Positions 9,104-17,516 of a stretch of 64,000 nt of DNA are shown here, one piece after another. The DNA is from Pseudoduganella ginsengisoli. GTDB taxonomy: Bacteria > Pseudomonadota > Gammaproteobacteria > Burkholderiales > Burkholderiaceae_D. A model generated the notes under the pieces. It worked only from the letters and a program-made list of their open reading frames with translations, searched no databases and was not told where the DNA came from. The translations under genes were made by a program, and so were the position numbers. Numbering within the stretch: position 1 is the first letter of the stretch; each line of letters starts with the position of its first letter. The stretch is taken from contig NZ_WNLA01000017.1 of NCBI RefSeq assembly GCF_009720865.1, forward strand, positions 62,001 through 126,000. Reading direction: 5' to 3'.

Positions 9104-9259
9104 TTTGCAAACACCGCAACTGCTGAGATTGCAAAAATTGTAGCACTGTTGAGTTTGCTCAATATTGCTTATCTATTATTGTGCTAGGCATTTGTGGCAA
9201 TGGCGCCATAATTTATTGATTTTTAGTAATACTTATTGATAACACTGATTGGTAAATAC
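9104..9259. other. AT-rich intergenic region with a TTGAG/CTCAA inverted repeat
   Basis: This 156-bp gap lies upstream of the sensor-MFS operon and after the lifO stop. It is much richer in A+T than its surroundings. An inverted repeat TTGAG-TTTG-CTCAA sits at 9149-9162, about 46 bp upstream of the operon start. On the minus strand a TACAAT hexamer (9142-9137) could be a -10 element, but no well-spaced -35 was found. The octamer TACTTATT occurs twice between 9228 and 9265. Confidence 0.4.
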
Positions 9260-10189
9260 TTATTCGTAAGCCCCCAGCCGGCGCTGTTCCTCCTGTGAAA
9301 AATGCGCATTGCGCAGCGCCTGTTGCGCACTGGCGTCGCCCGCATGTGCCAGCAATTGCTTGCGCTCGGCCAGGTAAGTTTGCATGCGGCGCTGCCATGC
9401 CGCTTCTTCGCGGTCCACGTCGGCCAGGCGGGCCGCCGCGCCCGTATCGAGGGCTGCCGCCCGCAGGCGGTAAATTTCATTGTCGTCCGCGCCTTGCGCG
9501 CGGCGCTGCGCCACCTCCTGTTCCAGGCGCACGATGCGCATGGGCGCGTCGCGCTGTGCGCGCACGCTGGCAGGCAGGCGCGCGTCGAGTTCGGCCAGCC
9601 TGCGTGCGCGTTCGGGGGCGGGCAGGCTGCGGTCCATGTCCAGTTCCAGGCGGGCGATCGTGTCCTCCGCCTCGGCATCGGCTTCGCCAAACAAGCCTTG
9701 TATTTCCTTGACGGTGAAATACTGGCGGCGCAATGCGAGCATGCCGTCATGGCGGGCGCGCGCATCTTTCGCCAGGTTGCCGACGGGGCGCAGGTTTTTT
9801 TCCAGCGTGCCCAATGCGCGCTTGTATTCAATGTAGGCAGCCAGCAGGCGCTTCGCTTCAGCTGCCGCGGCGGGCTTCAAACGGCGCGACAGTTCGCGCT
9901 CCGCTTCCGCCCGCACGGAGACCAGGCTGGTTTCGCCCTGCGCAGCCAGGTAATAGTCGAACAAATGGCCCAGCTCCGCATCGACGACCAGCGCATCGCT
10001 GGCGTCGAGCCGGACGTCGCCATCGGGCTTGGTTCCTTCCATCGAGCGCACGAACGCGAAATAGTGTTCGCCGGATGCCGTGGCCGGCGCTGGCTGCGCG
10101 GCGTCGCCGCGTGCATACAGCCAGCCTCCCAGCATGGCCATGGTGATAATGGCGGCAACGGCGGCGGCGCGGTTGGATTTCGCGTTCAT
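9260..10189 (-). CDS. lifO: Lipase-specific foldase (lipase chaperone)
   Basis: 309 residues. It is a membrane-anchored periplasmic steric chaperone that folds the secreted lipase encoded just upstream before type II secretion. An N-terminal anchor helix (about 9-27) is followed by an Ala/Pro-rich linker and an all-helical, charged extended domain. The family signature RxxFDYxLSA-like motif appears as GHLFDYYLAAQGE (about residues 74-86). Length matches Pseudomonas/Burkholderia Lif proteins (about 310-350). A strong Shine-Dalgarno (AAGGAGGG) directly follows the lipA stop codon, with only 12 bp between the genes, so the two are co-transcribed and made together. Confidence 0.92.
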   Translation of the reverse strand: MNAKSNRAAAVAAIITMAMLGGWLYARGDAAQPAPATASGEHYFAFVRSMEGTKPDGDVRLDASDALVVDAELGHLFDYYLAAQGETSLVSVRAEAERELSRRLKPAAAAEAKRLLAAYIEYKRALGTLEKNLRPVGNLAKDARARHDGMLALRRQYFTVKEIQGLFGEADAEAEDTIARLELDMDRSLPAPERARRLAELDARLPASVRAQRDAPMRIVRLEQEVAQRRAQGADDNEIYRLRAAALDTGAAARLADVDREEAAWQRRMQTYLAERKQLLAHAGDASAQQALRNAHFSQEEQRRLGAYE

Positions 10190-10201
10190 GCGCTGCCCTC
10201 C

Positions 10202-11116
10202 TTACAGGCCCAGGCCCTGCAGGCGGTTGGCCTGCTGGCGATAGATCGTCACGGGATCCGTCTCGAACAGGTTGCCGATGCCGACCAGCTGGTTGATTTC
10301 ATCGGCATGGTTCAGCGCATAGTCGTCGCGGATCACGCGGCCCAGGTGGCTGGAGCAGCTGGCAACGAGGCCGTCGTTTTTCTCGCCGCCAAAGGCCAGC
10401 GACGTCACGGCCAGGAACGGGTCGAGCGCGTCCAATACGTTGGTGTACGAGCGTGCGCCGCTCCACGAGAAATACTGTACGCCATTGACCTGGTAAGCGC
10501 CTTCACCGCATGCGCTGGTGGGGATGCCTTGCGGGTGTTTGGCGTTGAATGCCAGCGAGCCGGCCGTGGACAGCGATTTTGCCGCGCCCATCGAGCTTTG
10601 CGGCAAGGTCGGGCTGCCGGAAATCAGGCTGATCAACCCGGCCAGTGCATTGGCAATGTCATACGACACATTGGGAACCGCCCCGATCAGGATGTCGGCG
10701 ACTTTCGAGCCTTTGTTGACGCCGCCCACACTGGTTACGGACGCCACCAGGTCGGGACGTACGGAGGCGACATAGCGGGCGGTCGGGCCGCCATGGCTGT
10801 GGCCGACCAGGTTAACTTTGGCGGCGCCGGTGGCGGCCAGGATTTGCTTCACTTGCAGCAGCAATTGTTCGCCGCGGACTTCCGTGGAATTGGCGGCGGA
10901 AACCGACGTCGTGTACACGGTGGCGCCGCCGCTGCGCAAGCCCGAAGCAATGCCGTAGAAGTAATCGACAGGACCCAGGCTGTCAAAGCCGAACAGGCCG
11001 TGCACCAGCACAATCGGGTATTTGGTTTGCGTATAGCCGGCGGCCCAGGATGGGGCGGGCAGGGCTGTGATGGTGATCAGGAACAGCGCGAGCGTCTTCC
11101 AAAAGCGTTTTTTCAT
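10202..11116 (-). CDS. lipA: Secreted triacylglycerol lipase (family I.1/I.2)
   Basis: The ATG at 11116 is chosen because GGAGA lies just upstream and a signal peptide follows at once (MKKRFWKTLALFLITITALP, cleavage near SWA-A). The product has 304 residues. An alpha/beta hydrolase: oxyanion strand YPIVLVHGLFGFD, nucleophile elbow GHSHGG with Ser107, then Asp in KNDGLV and His in LNHADEIN as the triad. Two cysteines (SACGEG and VASCSS) match the conserved disulfide of foldase-dependent lipases. It hydrolyses long-chain acylglycerols outside the cell after foldase-assisted folding and type II secretion. The GHSHGG variant of GHSQGG is seen in relatives. A palindrome lies in its upstream region. 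Confidence 0.93.
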   Translation of the reverse strand: MKKRFWKTLALFLITITALPAPSWAAGYTQTKYPIVLVHGLFGFDSLGPVDYFYGIASGLRSGGATVYTTSVSAANSTEVRGEQLLLQVKQILAATGAAKVNLVGHSHGGPTARYVASVRPDLVASVTSVGGVNKGSKVADILIGAVPNVSYDIANALAGLISLISGSPTLPQSSMGAAKSLSTAGSLAFNAKHPQGIPTSACGEGAYQVNGVQYFSWSGARSYTNVLDALDPFLAVTSLAFGGEKNDGLVASCSSHLGRVIRDDYALNHADEINQLVGIGNLFETDPVTIYRQQANRLQGLGL

Positions 11117-11189
11117 GTGGTCTCCATTCGTTGATGTTGTCGGCCCAACTGGCGTCGGGCTGAAACGAATGTAGCACCGCACAAAAAGT

Positions 11190-11201
11190 GCACGATCGTG
11201 C
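11190..11201. promoter_or_regulatory. Perfect 12-bp palindrome upstream of lipA
   Basis: GCACGATCGTGC is a perfect palindrome 74 bp upstream of the lipA start. On the minus strand a TACATT hexamer (11173-11168) lies between it and the gene and could be the -10 element. A regulator-binding site is an inference. Confidence 0.35.
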
Positions 11202-11218
11202 TGGCTTCCAGTGACATG

Positions 11219-11245
11219 CGGTTGGCTCGCAGGGCAAGCCAACCG
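11219..11245 (-). terminator. Hairpin between ponA and lipA
   Basis: Stem CGGTTGGCT (11219-11227) pairs with AGCCAACCG (11237-11245), and two further pairs form inside after one mismatch. It lies 26 bp past the penicillin-binding protein stop on the same strand. There is no T-run on the minus strand, so it is either a weak terminator or an mRNA 3'-end structure. Confidence 0.45.
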
Positions 11246-11270
11246 TTGTATTGTTAACTAAACTGCTTTT

Positions 11271-13589
11271 TTACTGATGCGGCTGGTTGACTTCGCCCTG
11301 CGGCGGCGCAGCACCGGCCGTTGCTGCCTCTCCGCTTGGCAAGGCTTGCAAGTCGAGATCAATGGCGCGCACAGTGTTGTCCTCAAGATACTCACTGTAC
11401 AGCCACTCGCCGTCGCGCTGCGCCAGACCTTGCGGCGCCGGCAATTCTTGCGGCGGACGTTTTTGCAGCGCGACTTTCATATAGTCCAGCCAGATCGGCA
11501 GCGCCAGGGTCGCGCCGAATTCTCGGCCGCCCAGCGATTTCGGATCGTCGTAGCCCATCCATGCCACGCCGACCACGCCGCCGCCATACCCGGCAAACCA
11601 GCCATCCATTGCATCGCTGGTGGTGCCGGTTTTGCCTGCGATATCAAGGCGGCCCAAGGTCTTATAGGCTTGCGCACCGGTGCCGCTGCGCACCACTTCA
11701 CGCATCATCTGGTCGGCCAGGAACACATTGCGCGGATCCAGTACGCGGTTGCTTTCCTGTGTTACGACAGGGGGCTTGGTTTCAGAAATCACCTTGCCAT
11801 CGCCATCGACGATTTTCGCAATCAGGTAAGGCTGCACCTGGTAGCCGCCATTGGCAAAGACGGCATAAGCGCCCGCCAGCTGCTGCGGCGTGACGGAACC
11901 GGTACCCAGCGCCATGGTCAGGTTTTGCGGGTGCTTAGGCAAGTCAAAGCCAAACTTTTGCAGGTAGTTATGGGCGTACGGCACCGAGATGGCGCGCAGC
12001 AGGCGCACGGTCGTGACGTTTTTCGACTTGGCCAGCGACGTGCGCATGGTGATCGGGCCGTCATAGACATTGTCATCGTTTTGCGGATTCCACGCGCTGT
12101 CGCCGCCGTCCAGCGACAGCGGGGCGTCGTTGATCAACGTGGCCGGGTAATAGCCTTTTTCCAGCGCTGCGGAATAGATGAACGGCTTGATCGACGAGCC
12201 AGGCTGGCGCCACGCCTGCGTCACGTGGTTGAACTTTTGCAGGTTGAAGTCGAAGCCGCCCACCAGCGCGTGGAAGCCGCCCGTGTTGGCGTCGATCGAT
12301 ACGAACGCTGCCGCCACTTGCGGCACTTGCGTGATGGCCCAGCGCGCGCTGCCGCCGCTGCCGGACTTGATGACGCGGATGACGGCGCCCGGACGGATCT
12401 TGAATTCCGGCTTGGCCGCGGCAGCCAGCGCCGGGGCAGCCAGTTTCAAACCGTCGCCCGAGATGTCAATGTCTTCGCCATCGATGGTTTCAGCCTGCAC
12501 GGTTTTCGCGCTGACGCTGGTCACGACGGCGGGAATCAAGCGGTCGCTGGAGCGGCGCTTTTGCAATGCCTGGTCTATGGCGTCTTCGCGCTCATCTTCG
12601 TCCGCCGGCAAGTCAATGTATGCTTCCGGGCCGCGGTAGCCATGGCGCTGGTCATAGGCCAGCACATTGCGGCGCACGGATTCATATGCGGCATCCTGGT
12701 CAGCCTTCAAGATGGTTGTATACACGCTGATGCCGCGCGTGTACGACTCTTCCTTGAACTCCGCATACACTTGCTGGCGCGCCAGTTCCGCCACGTATTC
12801 CGCGTGGGTTTCGAATTCCTGGCCTTTGGTCGACACGTGCAGCACTTCTTTCAGCGCGGCCTGGTACTGTTTTTCATTGATCAAGTCCTGCTCGCGCATG
12901 GCCTTCAAAATCAAATGCTGGCGCTTGCGGGCAGCTTTAGGATTCACGGCGGGGTTGTTGCGCGCAGGGTTTTGCGGCAAGCCGGCCAGCATGGCCATTT
13001 CCGCAATCGACAAGTCGGTCAAAGGCTTGCTGAAATACGCTTGCGATGCGCTGGCGAAGCCGTAGGAACGCTGGCCCAGGTAAATCTGGTTCATGTACAG
13101 CTCAAGAATCTGGTCCTTCGTCAGCGCCGACTCGATCTTATAGGACAGCACGATTTCCGACAGCTTGCGGCCCAGCTGCTTGTCACGGCTGAGGAAGAAG
13201 TTGCGGGCCACCTGCATCGTGATGGTGGAGCCGCCCTGGCGGAAACTGCCGCGCAAGTTGGCTTTGACGGCGCCCAGCATGCGGATCCAGTCAATGCCGC
13301 CATGGTCATAAAAGCGCTTGTCTTCGATGGCCAGCACGGCTTTCTTCATCAAGTCCGGGATTTCCTTGACCGGCACGAAATTACGGTGTTCTTCGCCGAA
13401 TTCGCCGATCAGCGCATTGTCCGCCGTATAAATGCGCAATGGAATCTTCGGCCGGTAATCAGTGACGGCATCAATGGCTGGCAAATCCGGGGCAATCACG
13501 AACAGCATATAGCCGGCCACCAGTGCGGCGCCGGCGCCGGCCGCAATACCGCCAATAGCCAGGGCACGTTTCAGGAAAGTGGAATTCAA
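11271..13589 (-). CDS. mrcA: Penicillin-binding protein 1A (bifunctional glycosyltransferase/transpeptidase)
   Basis: It polymerises lipid II and cross-links peptidoglycan at the inner membrane. No ATG exists near the N-terminus. TTG at 13589 is preferred because AGGTG lies six bases upstream; TTG at 13610 would add seven residues. With 13589 the length is 772. Seen: an anchor helix (about 8-33), GT51 motifs EDKRFYDHGGIDW (catalytic Glu89), GGSTITMQVARN and RKLSEI, then an OB-like insert, and transpeptidase motifs SSIK (Ser465), SKN and KTGTT (Lys653). The tail is Ala/Pro-rich. It is followed by the hairpin at 11219-11245 and divergent from the amidohydrolase gene. Confidence 0.95.
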   Translation of the reverse strand: MNSTFLKRALAIGGIAAGAGAALVAGYMLFVIAPDLPAIDAVTDYRPKIPLRIYTADNALIGEFGEEHRNFVPVKEIPDLMKKAVLAIEDKRFYDHGGIDWIRMLGAVKANLRGSFRQGGSTITMQVARNFFLSRDKQLGRKLSEIVLSYKIESALTKDQILELYMNQIYLGQRSYGFASASQAYFSKPLTDLSIAEMAMLAGLPQNPARNNPAVNPKAARKRQHLILKAMREQDLINEKQYQAALKEVLHVSTKGQEFETHAEYVAELARQQVYAEFKEESYTRGISVYTTILKADQDAAYESVRRNVLAYDQRHGYRGPEAYIDLPADEDEREDAIDQALQKRRSSDRLIPAVVTSVSAKTVQAETIDGEDIDISGDGLKLAAPALAAAAKPEFKIRPGAVIRVIKSGSGGSARWAITQVPQVAAAFVSIDANTGGFHALVGGFDFNLQKFNHVTQAWRQPGSSIKPFIYSAALEKGYYPATLINDAPLSLDGGDSAWNPQNDDNVYDGPITMRTSLAKSKNVTTVRLLRAISVPYAHNYLQKFGFDLPKHPQNLTMALGTGSVTPQQLAGAYAVFANGGYQVQPYLIAKIVDGDGKVISETKPPVVTQESNRVLDPRNVFLADQMMREVVRSGTGAQAYKTLGRLDIAGKTGTTSDAMDGWFAGYGGGVVGVAWMGYDDPKSLGGREFGATLALPIWLDYMKVALQKRPPQELPAPQGLAQRDGEWLYSEYLEDNTVRAIDLDLQALPSGEAATAGAAPPQGEVNQPHQ

Positions 13590-13719
13590 GACAAACACCT
13601 GTGGTTGCAAAGAGCGGCCATTATAGACTACGCGCCCGATGGAAAAACTGCGTTACAAACCGGTTCCCCCTGGAGCGGAATCGCCATGCTATTCTTGCTT
13701 TTTTTGCAAAGGAGAAACA

Positions 13720-15000
13720 ATGCGCGCGATGTCGGCCCTGGGCTTGCTGTTGGTGGTGGGAAGTGCGAATGCAGCGGTACAAAATGTGGATTGCGGCCGT
13801 TTGCTGGATGTGAAAGCAGGCGTGTGGCGGGAAAAAGTCACAGTCAGTGTGGAAAACGGCATCGTCAAAAGCGCGGCGCCGACCGGCGCGGCCAAGGGCG
13901 ACATCGACCTGTCGTCGCAGGCTTGCCTGCCGGGATTGATCGACATGCACGTGCACCTGGCGTCGGAAACCCAGCGCCAGGTGGAAGCGCTGCGCAGCAC
14001 GCTGTCGCTGGATGCGGCTGATGAAGCGTACCGCTCGGTGCCGTTTGCCGAGCGCACGCTGAAAGCCGGTTTCACGACAGTGCGCGACCTGGGCGCCACG
14101 GATGGCTTGAACATCGCCATGAAGCGCGCCATTGCAGCCGGTTCGATTCCCGGTCCCCGTATTTTCACGGCGGGCACGATGATTGCCACCACCGGCGGCC
14201 ACGGCGACCATTCCAATGGCCTGTCGCGCGAACTGGGCAAGGCGAAGGGGCGCCCGACACCCTATGACGGCGTGATCAACGGCCCGGACGAGGCGCGCGA
14301 AGCCGTGCGGGCCCGCTACAAGGAAGGCGCGGACCTGATCAAGATTACCGCCACGGGCGGCGTGCTGAGCCAGGCCAACAGCGGCCAGAATTCGCAATTC
14401 ACGGACGAGGAATTGAAAGCCATCGCATCGACTGCGAAGGATTACGGCTTCCGCGTGGCGGTCCATGCGCATGGACTGGAAGGCATCAAGCGCGCGCTGC
14501 GGGCGGGCCTTGATTCCATTGAGCACGGCACGTATATGGATGATGAAGCCATTGCGCTGTTCAAGAAGACTGGCGCGTATTACGTGCCGACCATCAGCGC
14601 GGGGCGTTACGTGGCGGACAAGGCGAAGGAACCGGAATACTACACGCCGCAAGTGCGTCCGAAAGCCGCCGCCATCGGCCCGCTGATCCAGTCCACGTTC
14701 GCCAAAGCCTACAAGGCCGGCGTGAAAATCGCGTTCGGTACGGATGCGGGCGTGTTCCCGCATGGCGACAATGCAAAAGAATTCGCCTACATGGTGGAAG
14801 CCGGCATGCCGGCGCTGGAAGCCATCCGTTCGGCCACGCTGCATGCGGCGGCACTGCTGGACCAGGGCAGCCGCCTCGGTTCCGTGGAGCCGGGCTACGC
14901 CGCCGACCTGATTGCGGTCAGCGGCGACCCGTTAAACGATGTCACCGTGCTGCAGAAAGTGACGTTTGTAATGAAGGACGGTGTGGTTTACAAGCGCTGA
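13720..15000 (+). CDS. Secreted metal-dependent amidohydrolase (Xaa-Pro dipeptidase/imidazolonepropionase-like)
   Basis: The ATG at 13720 has AAGGAGA five bases upstream and begins a signal peptide (about 19 residues, ending SANA). An upstream in-frame start at 13639 is unlikely. The product has 426 residues. The TIM-barrel amidohydrolase has DMHVHL (HxH metal ligands), Lys in LIKITATGG (the carboxylated bridging Lys in this family), VHAHG and IEHGTY (His ligands) and FGTDAGV (catalytic Asp). Related enzymes cleave Xaa-Pro or other dipeptides, or cyclic amides, in the periplasm; the substrate here is not readable. Its 3' end overlaps the convergent SDR gene by 59 bp. Confidence 0.88.
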   Translation: MRAMSALGLLLVVGSANAAVQNVDCGRLLDVKAGVWREKVTVSVENGIVKSAAPTGAAKGDIDLSSQACLPGLIDMHVHLASETQRQVEALRSTLSLDAADEAYRSVPFAERTLKAGFTTVRDLGATDGLNIAMKRAIAAGSIPGPRIFTAGTMIATTGGHGDHSNGLSRELGKAKGRPTPYDGVINGPDEAREAVRARYKEGADLIKITATGGVLSQANSGQNSQFTDEELKAIASTAKDYGFRVAVHAHGLEGIKRALRAGLDSIEHGTYMDDEAIALFKKTGAYYVPTISAGRYVADKAKEPEYYTPQVRPKAAAIGPLIQSTFAKAYKAGVKIAFGTDAGVFPHGDNAKEFAYMVEAGMPALEAIRSATLHAAALLDQGSRLGSVEPGYAADLIAVSGDPLNDVTVLQKVTFVMKDGVVYKR

Positions 15001-15976
15001 GCAGCTCGGCTGGTACCTGCGCCGTGGCGGCCTCCTGTTCGGGAACGTCGCCCGGCGCGCTGACCAGATCCGGCTGGTACTGGTGGATCAGCAGGTCCAG
15101 CCAGCCATCCAGGCGGTTGAAGCGGTAGCCCAGTTGCGCGGCGCGTTCCGTATCGAGCAGCAGCGGGTGCGGCAAGTCGAACGGGCTCAAGTTGCCCTGC
15201 GTGGACAGGGGCAGCGCCCGCGCCGGCATGCCCAGTACGTCGCCCACGCGGCGGTGCAAGCCCAATGCCGACAACTGGCCGCCGCTGGCTGCATTGACCG
15301 GGCCGGTGAACGCCTGCATGGCGCTCCAGTGCAGGAACGATGCGGCCGACGCCACGTCGATGAACGACGTGGTGGCCTTGCCGTTTGCATAGAGCAGCGC
15401 CTGGTCTGATTGCACCAGTCCCACGTAATAGGCCAGCGGGTCATGGGGGGATGGCGTATCGCCCAGCACATGGGCCAGCCGCACGGATACCGCCGGCAAG
15501 CCGCCATCACCCTGCATGACCGCTTCCGCCTGGCGCAGGCCCGGCGCGAAGTTTTCGCGGGCGTCGACCGGTTCCAGCCAGTCGCGCTGCCAGTCAATCG
15601 CTTCGCGGGACAAGTCCAGTGCCGCTTCATCGAAAGGTTCGTTGCGGCAGCCTATCTGCTGGCGGTACACGGCAATCGACGACGCCATCACATAGCGCTT
15701 GGTCTTGCCCTTGAAAACGTCCAGCGCAATTTGCGCATCCAGTGGCGAGCGGTTCAGCAAATCAATCACAACGTCAAAGGACACATGGGCAAAGGCAGCC
15801 TGCATGGCGGCACGGTGATGGCGGTCCACGTGGATGCGGCGGACTTGCGCGCCGAAGCCATCGCGGGTGTGGCCACGGCTGGCGATGGCCACGGCGTGGC
15901 CCGCTTTCAGCAGTTGCTCCACCAACATGGCGCCGATCGCGCCTGTACCGCCGATAACCAAGATATTCTTGCTCAT
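14942..15976 (-). CDS. Atypical extended SDR / NAD(P)-dependent epimerase-like protein
   Basis: The ATG at 15976 (AGGAG eight bases upstream) starts MSKNILVIGGTGAIG, the Rossmann nucleotide site. The product has 344 residues. Later landmarks are VIDLLNRSPLD, YVMASSIAVYRQQ, a VSVRLAHVLGD segment and a typical C-terminal DTERAAQLGYRF. The catalytic YxxxK of extended SDRs is not evident: the equivalent stretch reads FAPGLRQAEAV. It is therefore either an atypical SDR (isoflavone-reductase or NmrA-like, possibly a redox sensor) or an enzyme with a changed mechanism. It is divergent from a LysR regulator 108 bp away, with a LysR-type box between, so it is likely that regulator's target. Confidence 0.8.
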   Translation of the reverse strand: MSKNILVIGGTGAIGAMLVEQLLKAGHAVAIASRGHTRDGFGAQVRRIHVDRHHRAAMQAAFAHVSFDVVIDLLNRSPLDAQIALDVFKGKTKRYVMASSIAVYRQQIGCRNEPFDEAALDLSREAIDWQRDWLEPVDARENFAPGLRQAEAVMQGDGGLPAVSVRLAHVLGDTPSPHDPLAYYVGLVQSDQALLYANGKATTSFIDVASAASFLHWSAMQAFTGPVNAASGGQLSALGLHRRVGDVLGMPARALPLSTQGNLSPFDLPHPLLLDTERAAQLGYRFNRLDGWLDLLIHQYQPDLVSAPGDVPEQEAATAQVPAELLSACKPHRPSLQTSLSAAR

Positions 15977-16059
15977 GTTAATCTCCTGTTGTGTGCGACG
16001 AGTGATGGCTTCATTCTGCGCCTGCATGGCGCGCTGCACAAACGAGAAAATTGCCGGTC

Positions 16060-16078
16060 TTAGCATAAGAAAATCTAA
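16060..16078. promoter_or_regulatory. LysR-type box TTAG-N11-CTAA
   Basis: TTAG (16060-16063) and CTAA (16075-16078) form a perfect dyad with an 11-base spacer, the T-N11-A geometry of LysR-family binding sites. It lies six bases before the LysR start and 83 bp upstream of the divergent SDR start. Auto-repression plus control of the SDR gene is inferred. Confidence 0.55.
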
Positions 16079-16084
16079 TTCATC

Positions 16085-17032
16085 ATGGCCAAACCCTTAC
16101 GCAGCCTGTCCGGGCTGATTGATCTGGAAGCCGCCGCCCGGCTGGGCAGTTTCAAGCTGGCGGCCGAAGAACTGCACAAGACGCCGGCTGCTGTCAGCCA
16201 GCAGATCCGGCACCTGGAAGAAGAGCTGGGCTTCCTGCTGTTCCTGCGCCATCCGCGCAATGTGGAATTGACGGAAAAGGGGCGGGATTTTGCGGCCACG
16301 GTTGCGCGCGTGCTGGCGGACTTGCGCATGAAAGCGGCGGCGCTGCAAAACTCGTGCGAAGAAAAGGTGCTGCGTATCTCCAGCACGCATTCGTTTGCAT
16401 TGAAATGGCTGGCGCCCCGCCTGACGCATTTTACGCGGCTGCATCCGGAACTCGATATCCGGCTTGACGCCAGCGACCGTATCGTCAGCCTGGAAGATGA
16501 TTCGGTGGATGTGGCGATCCGCTATGGCGGCTATGAAGCGGGCGACCCCGGCGTGCTGTTCCCTGAGCGGCTGGTGGCAGTCTACAGCCCGGACATGCTG
16601 CCGGCCGGCCGCACGGAATTCACGCTGGACGATTTGCGCACGTTGCCGCTGCTGGATGAAGGCAGCAATTTGTACTGGCACCGCTACATGGCCGCCAACG
16701 GCTTGCCGGCCGGCTGCTACGACATTTCAAAAGGCTACAGCCACTGGGGCGTGCTGACGCAGGCGGCCGTGGCGGGGCAGGGCGTGGCGCTGGGCGCATG
16801 GAGCATCGTGTATGAAGACGTGCGCAAAGGTGCGCTGCGGCTAATCCACGGCAAGCCGATTCCCTACAAATCCGGCTACCGGCTGCTGACCAACATTAAC
16901 AAGCAGGGCATGGCGAAAATCGATGCGTTCAAGTGCTGGCTGGTGGAAGAGGTGGCGCAGATGGCGGCGGCGCTGGCGGAGTTTGAGGCGCTGTTTGAAG
17001 AAGAGACGGAGTTGCACAGGAAGGCTGGGTAG
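16085..17032 (+). CDS. LysR-family transcriptional regulator (GcvA-like)
   Basis: 315 residues. The winged helix-turn-helix lies at about 8-66 (LIDLEAAARLGSFKLAAEEL, TPAAVSQQIRHLEEELG, LFLRHPRNVELTEKG), and a LysR substrate-binding domain follows (about 92-300) with ASDRIVSLEDDSVDVAIRYG and VLTQAAVAGQGVALGAW, typical of the GcvA/AmpR subgroup. The effector is unknown. It is transcribed away from the SDR gene and probably controls it through the box at 16060-16078. Its stop codon (17030-17032) touches the stop of the convergent fosA (17033-17035) without a spacer, so no terminator separates the two. Confidence 0.92.
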   Translation: MAKPLRSLSGLIDLEAAARLGSFKLAAEELHKTPAAVSQQIRHLEEELGFLLFLRHPRNVELTEKGRDFAATVARVLADLRMKAAALQNSCEEKVLRISSTHSFALKWLAPRLTHFTRLHPELDIRLDASDRIVSLEDDSVDVAIRYGGYEAGDPGVLFPERLVAVYSPDMLPAGRTEFTLDDLRTLPLLDEGSNLYWHRYMAANGLPAGCYDISKGYSHWGVLTQAAVAGQGVALGAWSIVYEDVRKGALRLIHGKPIPYKSGYRLLTNINKQGMAKIDAFKCWLVEEVAQMAAALAEFEALFEEETELHRKAG

Positions 17033-17443
17033 TCAGTCAAAGAACTGCATGCCTTTGTAGGGTTTGATTTTGCATTCGGCCAGCCGCGACGCCAGCGATC
17101 CCACGTGCGCTTCCAATTGATGGCCGTCGGGATCAAGGAAGTAAAACGAGTCGCCTTCGCTGCGGTTTTCCTGCCATGGACGCACGCCGTTCTCCAGCAG
17201 TTTCTGCCTGAATGCGTCGAAATCCTGCTGCTGGATCGAAAATGCGTAATGCGTGTAGGACGAGGGCGGTTCGATGCGCTGGCCGCTGGATAAGGACAAG
17301 CATAGCCAAAGCTCGCCCAGGGACAGGTAGGCGCCGGTTTCCCACATGGCGGCGGGCCGGAAATTCAAAAGACGCGAGTAAAAGTCGAAGCTGCGCGGCA
17401 GGTCGGAGACGGCGAGCGTCAGGTGATTAAAGCTGGTGAGCAT
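17033..17443 (-). CDS. fosA: FosA-type fosfomycin glutathione transferase
   Basis: The ATG at 17443 (AGGA upstream) gives 136 residues, the FosA length. The sequence follows FosA closely: MLTSFNHLTLAVSDLP, GAYLSLGELWLCLS, SYTHYAFSI, NRSEGDSFYFLDPDGH, EAHVGSLASRLAECK. Mn(II) ligands are His7, His65 and Glu111; SEGDS matches the K+ loop. The enzyme opens the fosfomycin epoxide with glutathione in the cytoplasm. Chromosomal fosA genes are common in environmental Gram-negatives. Base composition is like the surroundings and no mobile element is near, so recent transfer is not indicated. Confidence 0.92.
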   Translation of the reverse strand: MLTSFNHLTLAVSDLPRSFDFYSRLLNFRPAAMWETGAYLSLGELWLCLSLSSGQRIEPPSSYTHYAFSIQQQDFDAFRQKLLENGVRPWQENRSEGDSFYFLDPDGHQLEAHVGSLASRLAECKIKPYKGMQFFD

Positions 17444-17516
17444 AGCGATCCTGGAAGAGTGACGGGGGCCGGAAGCCGTCATCCGGGACGGCTTCGTCGA
17501 GAGCAAGGTTGACCGA

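Noticed and set aside
9302..11134. A 610-codon plus-strand open frame
   Set aside because: Opposite lifO and lipA, which have full family motifs and a signal peptide.
11277..14021. A 914-codon plus-strand open frame
   Set aside because: It is the antisense of penicillin-binding protein 1A and runs over the amidohydrolase start; composition is unlike a protein.
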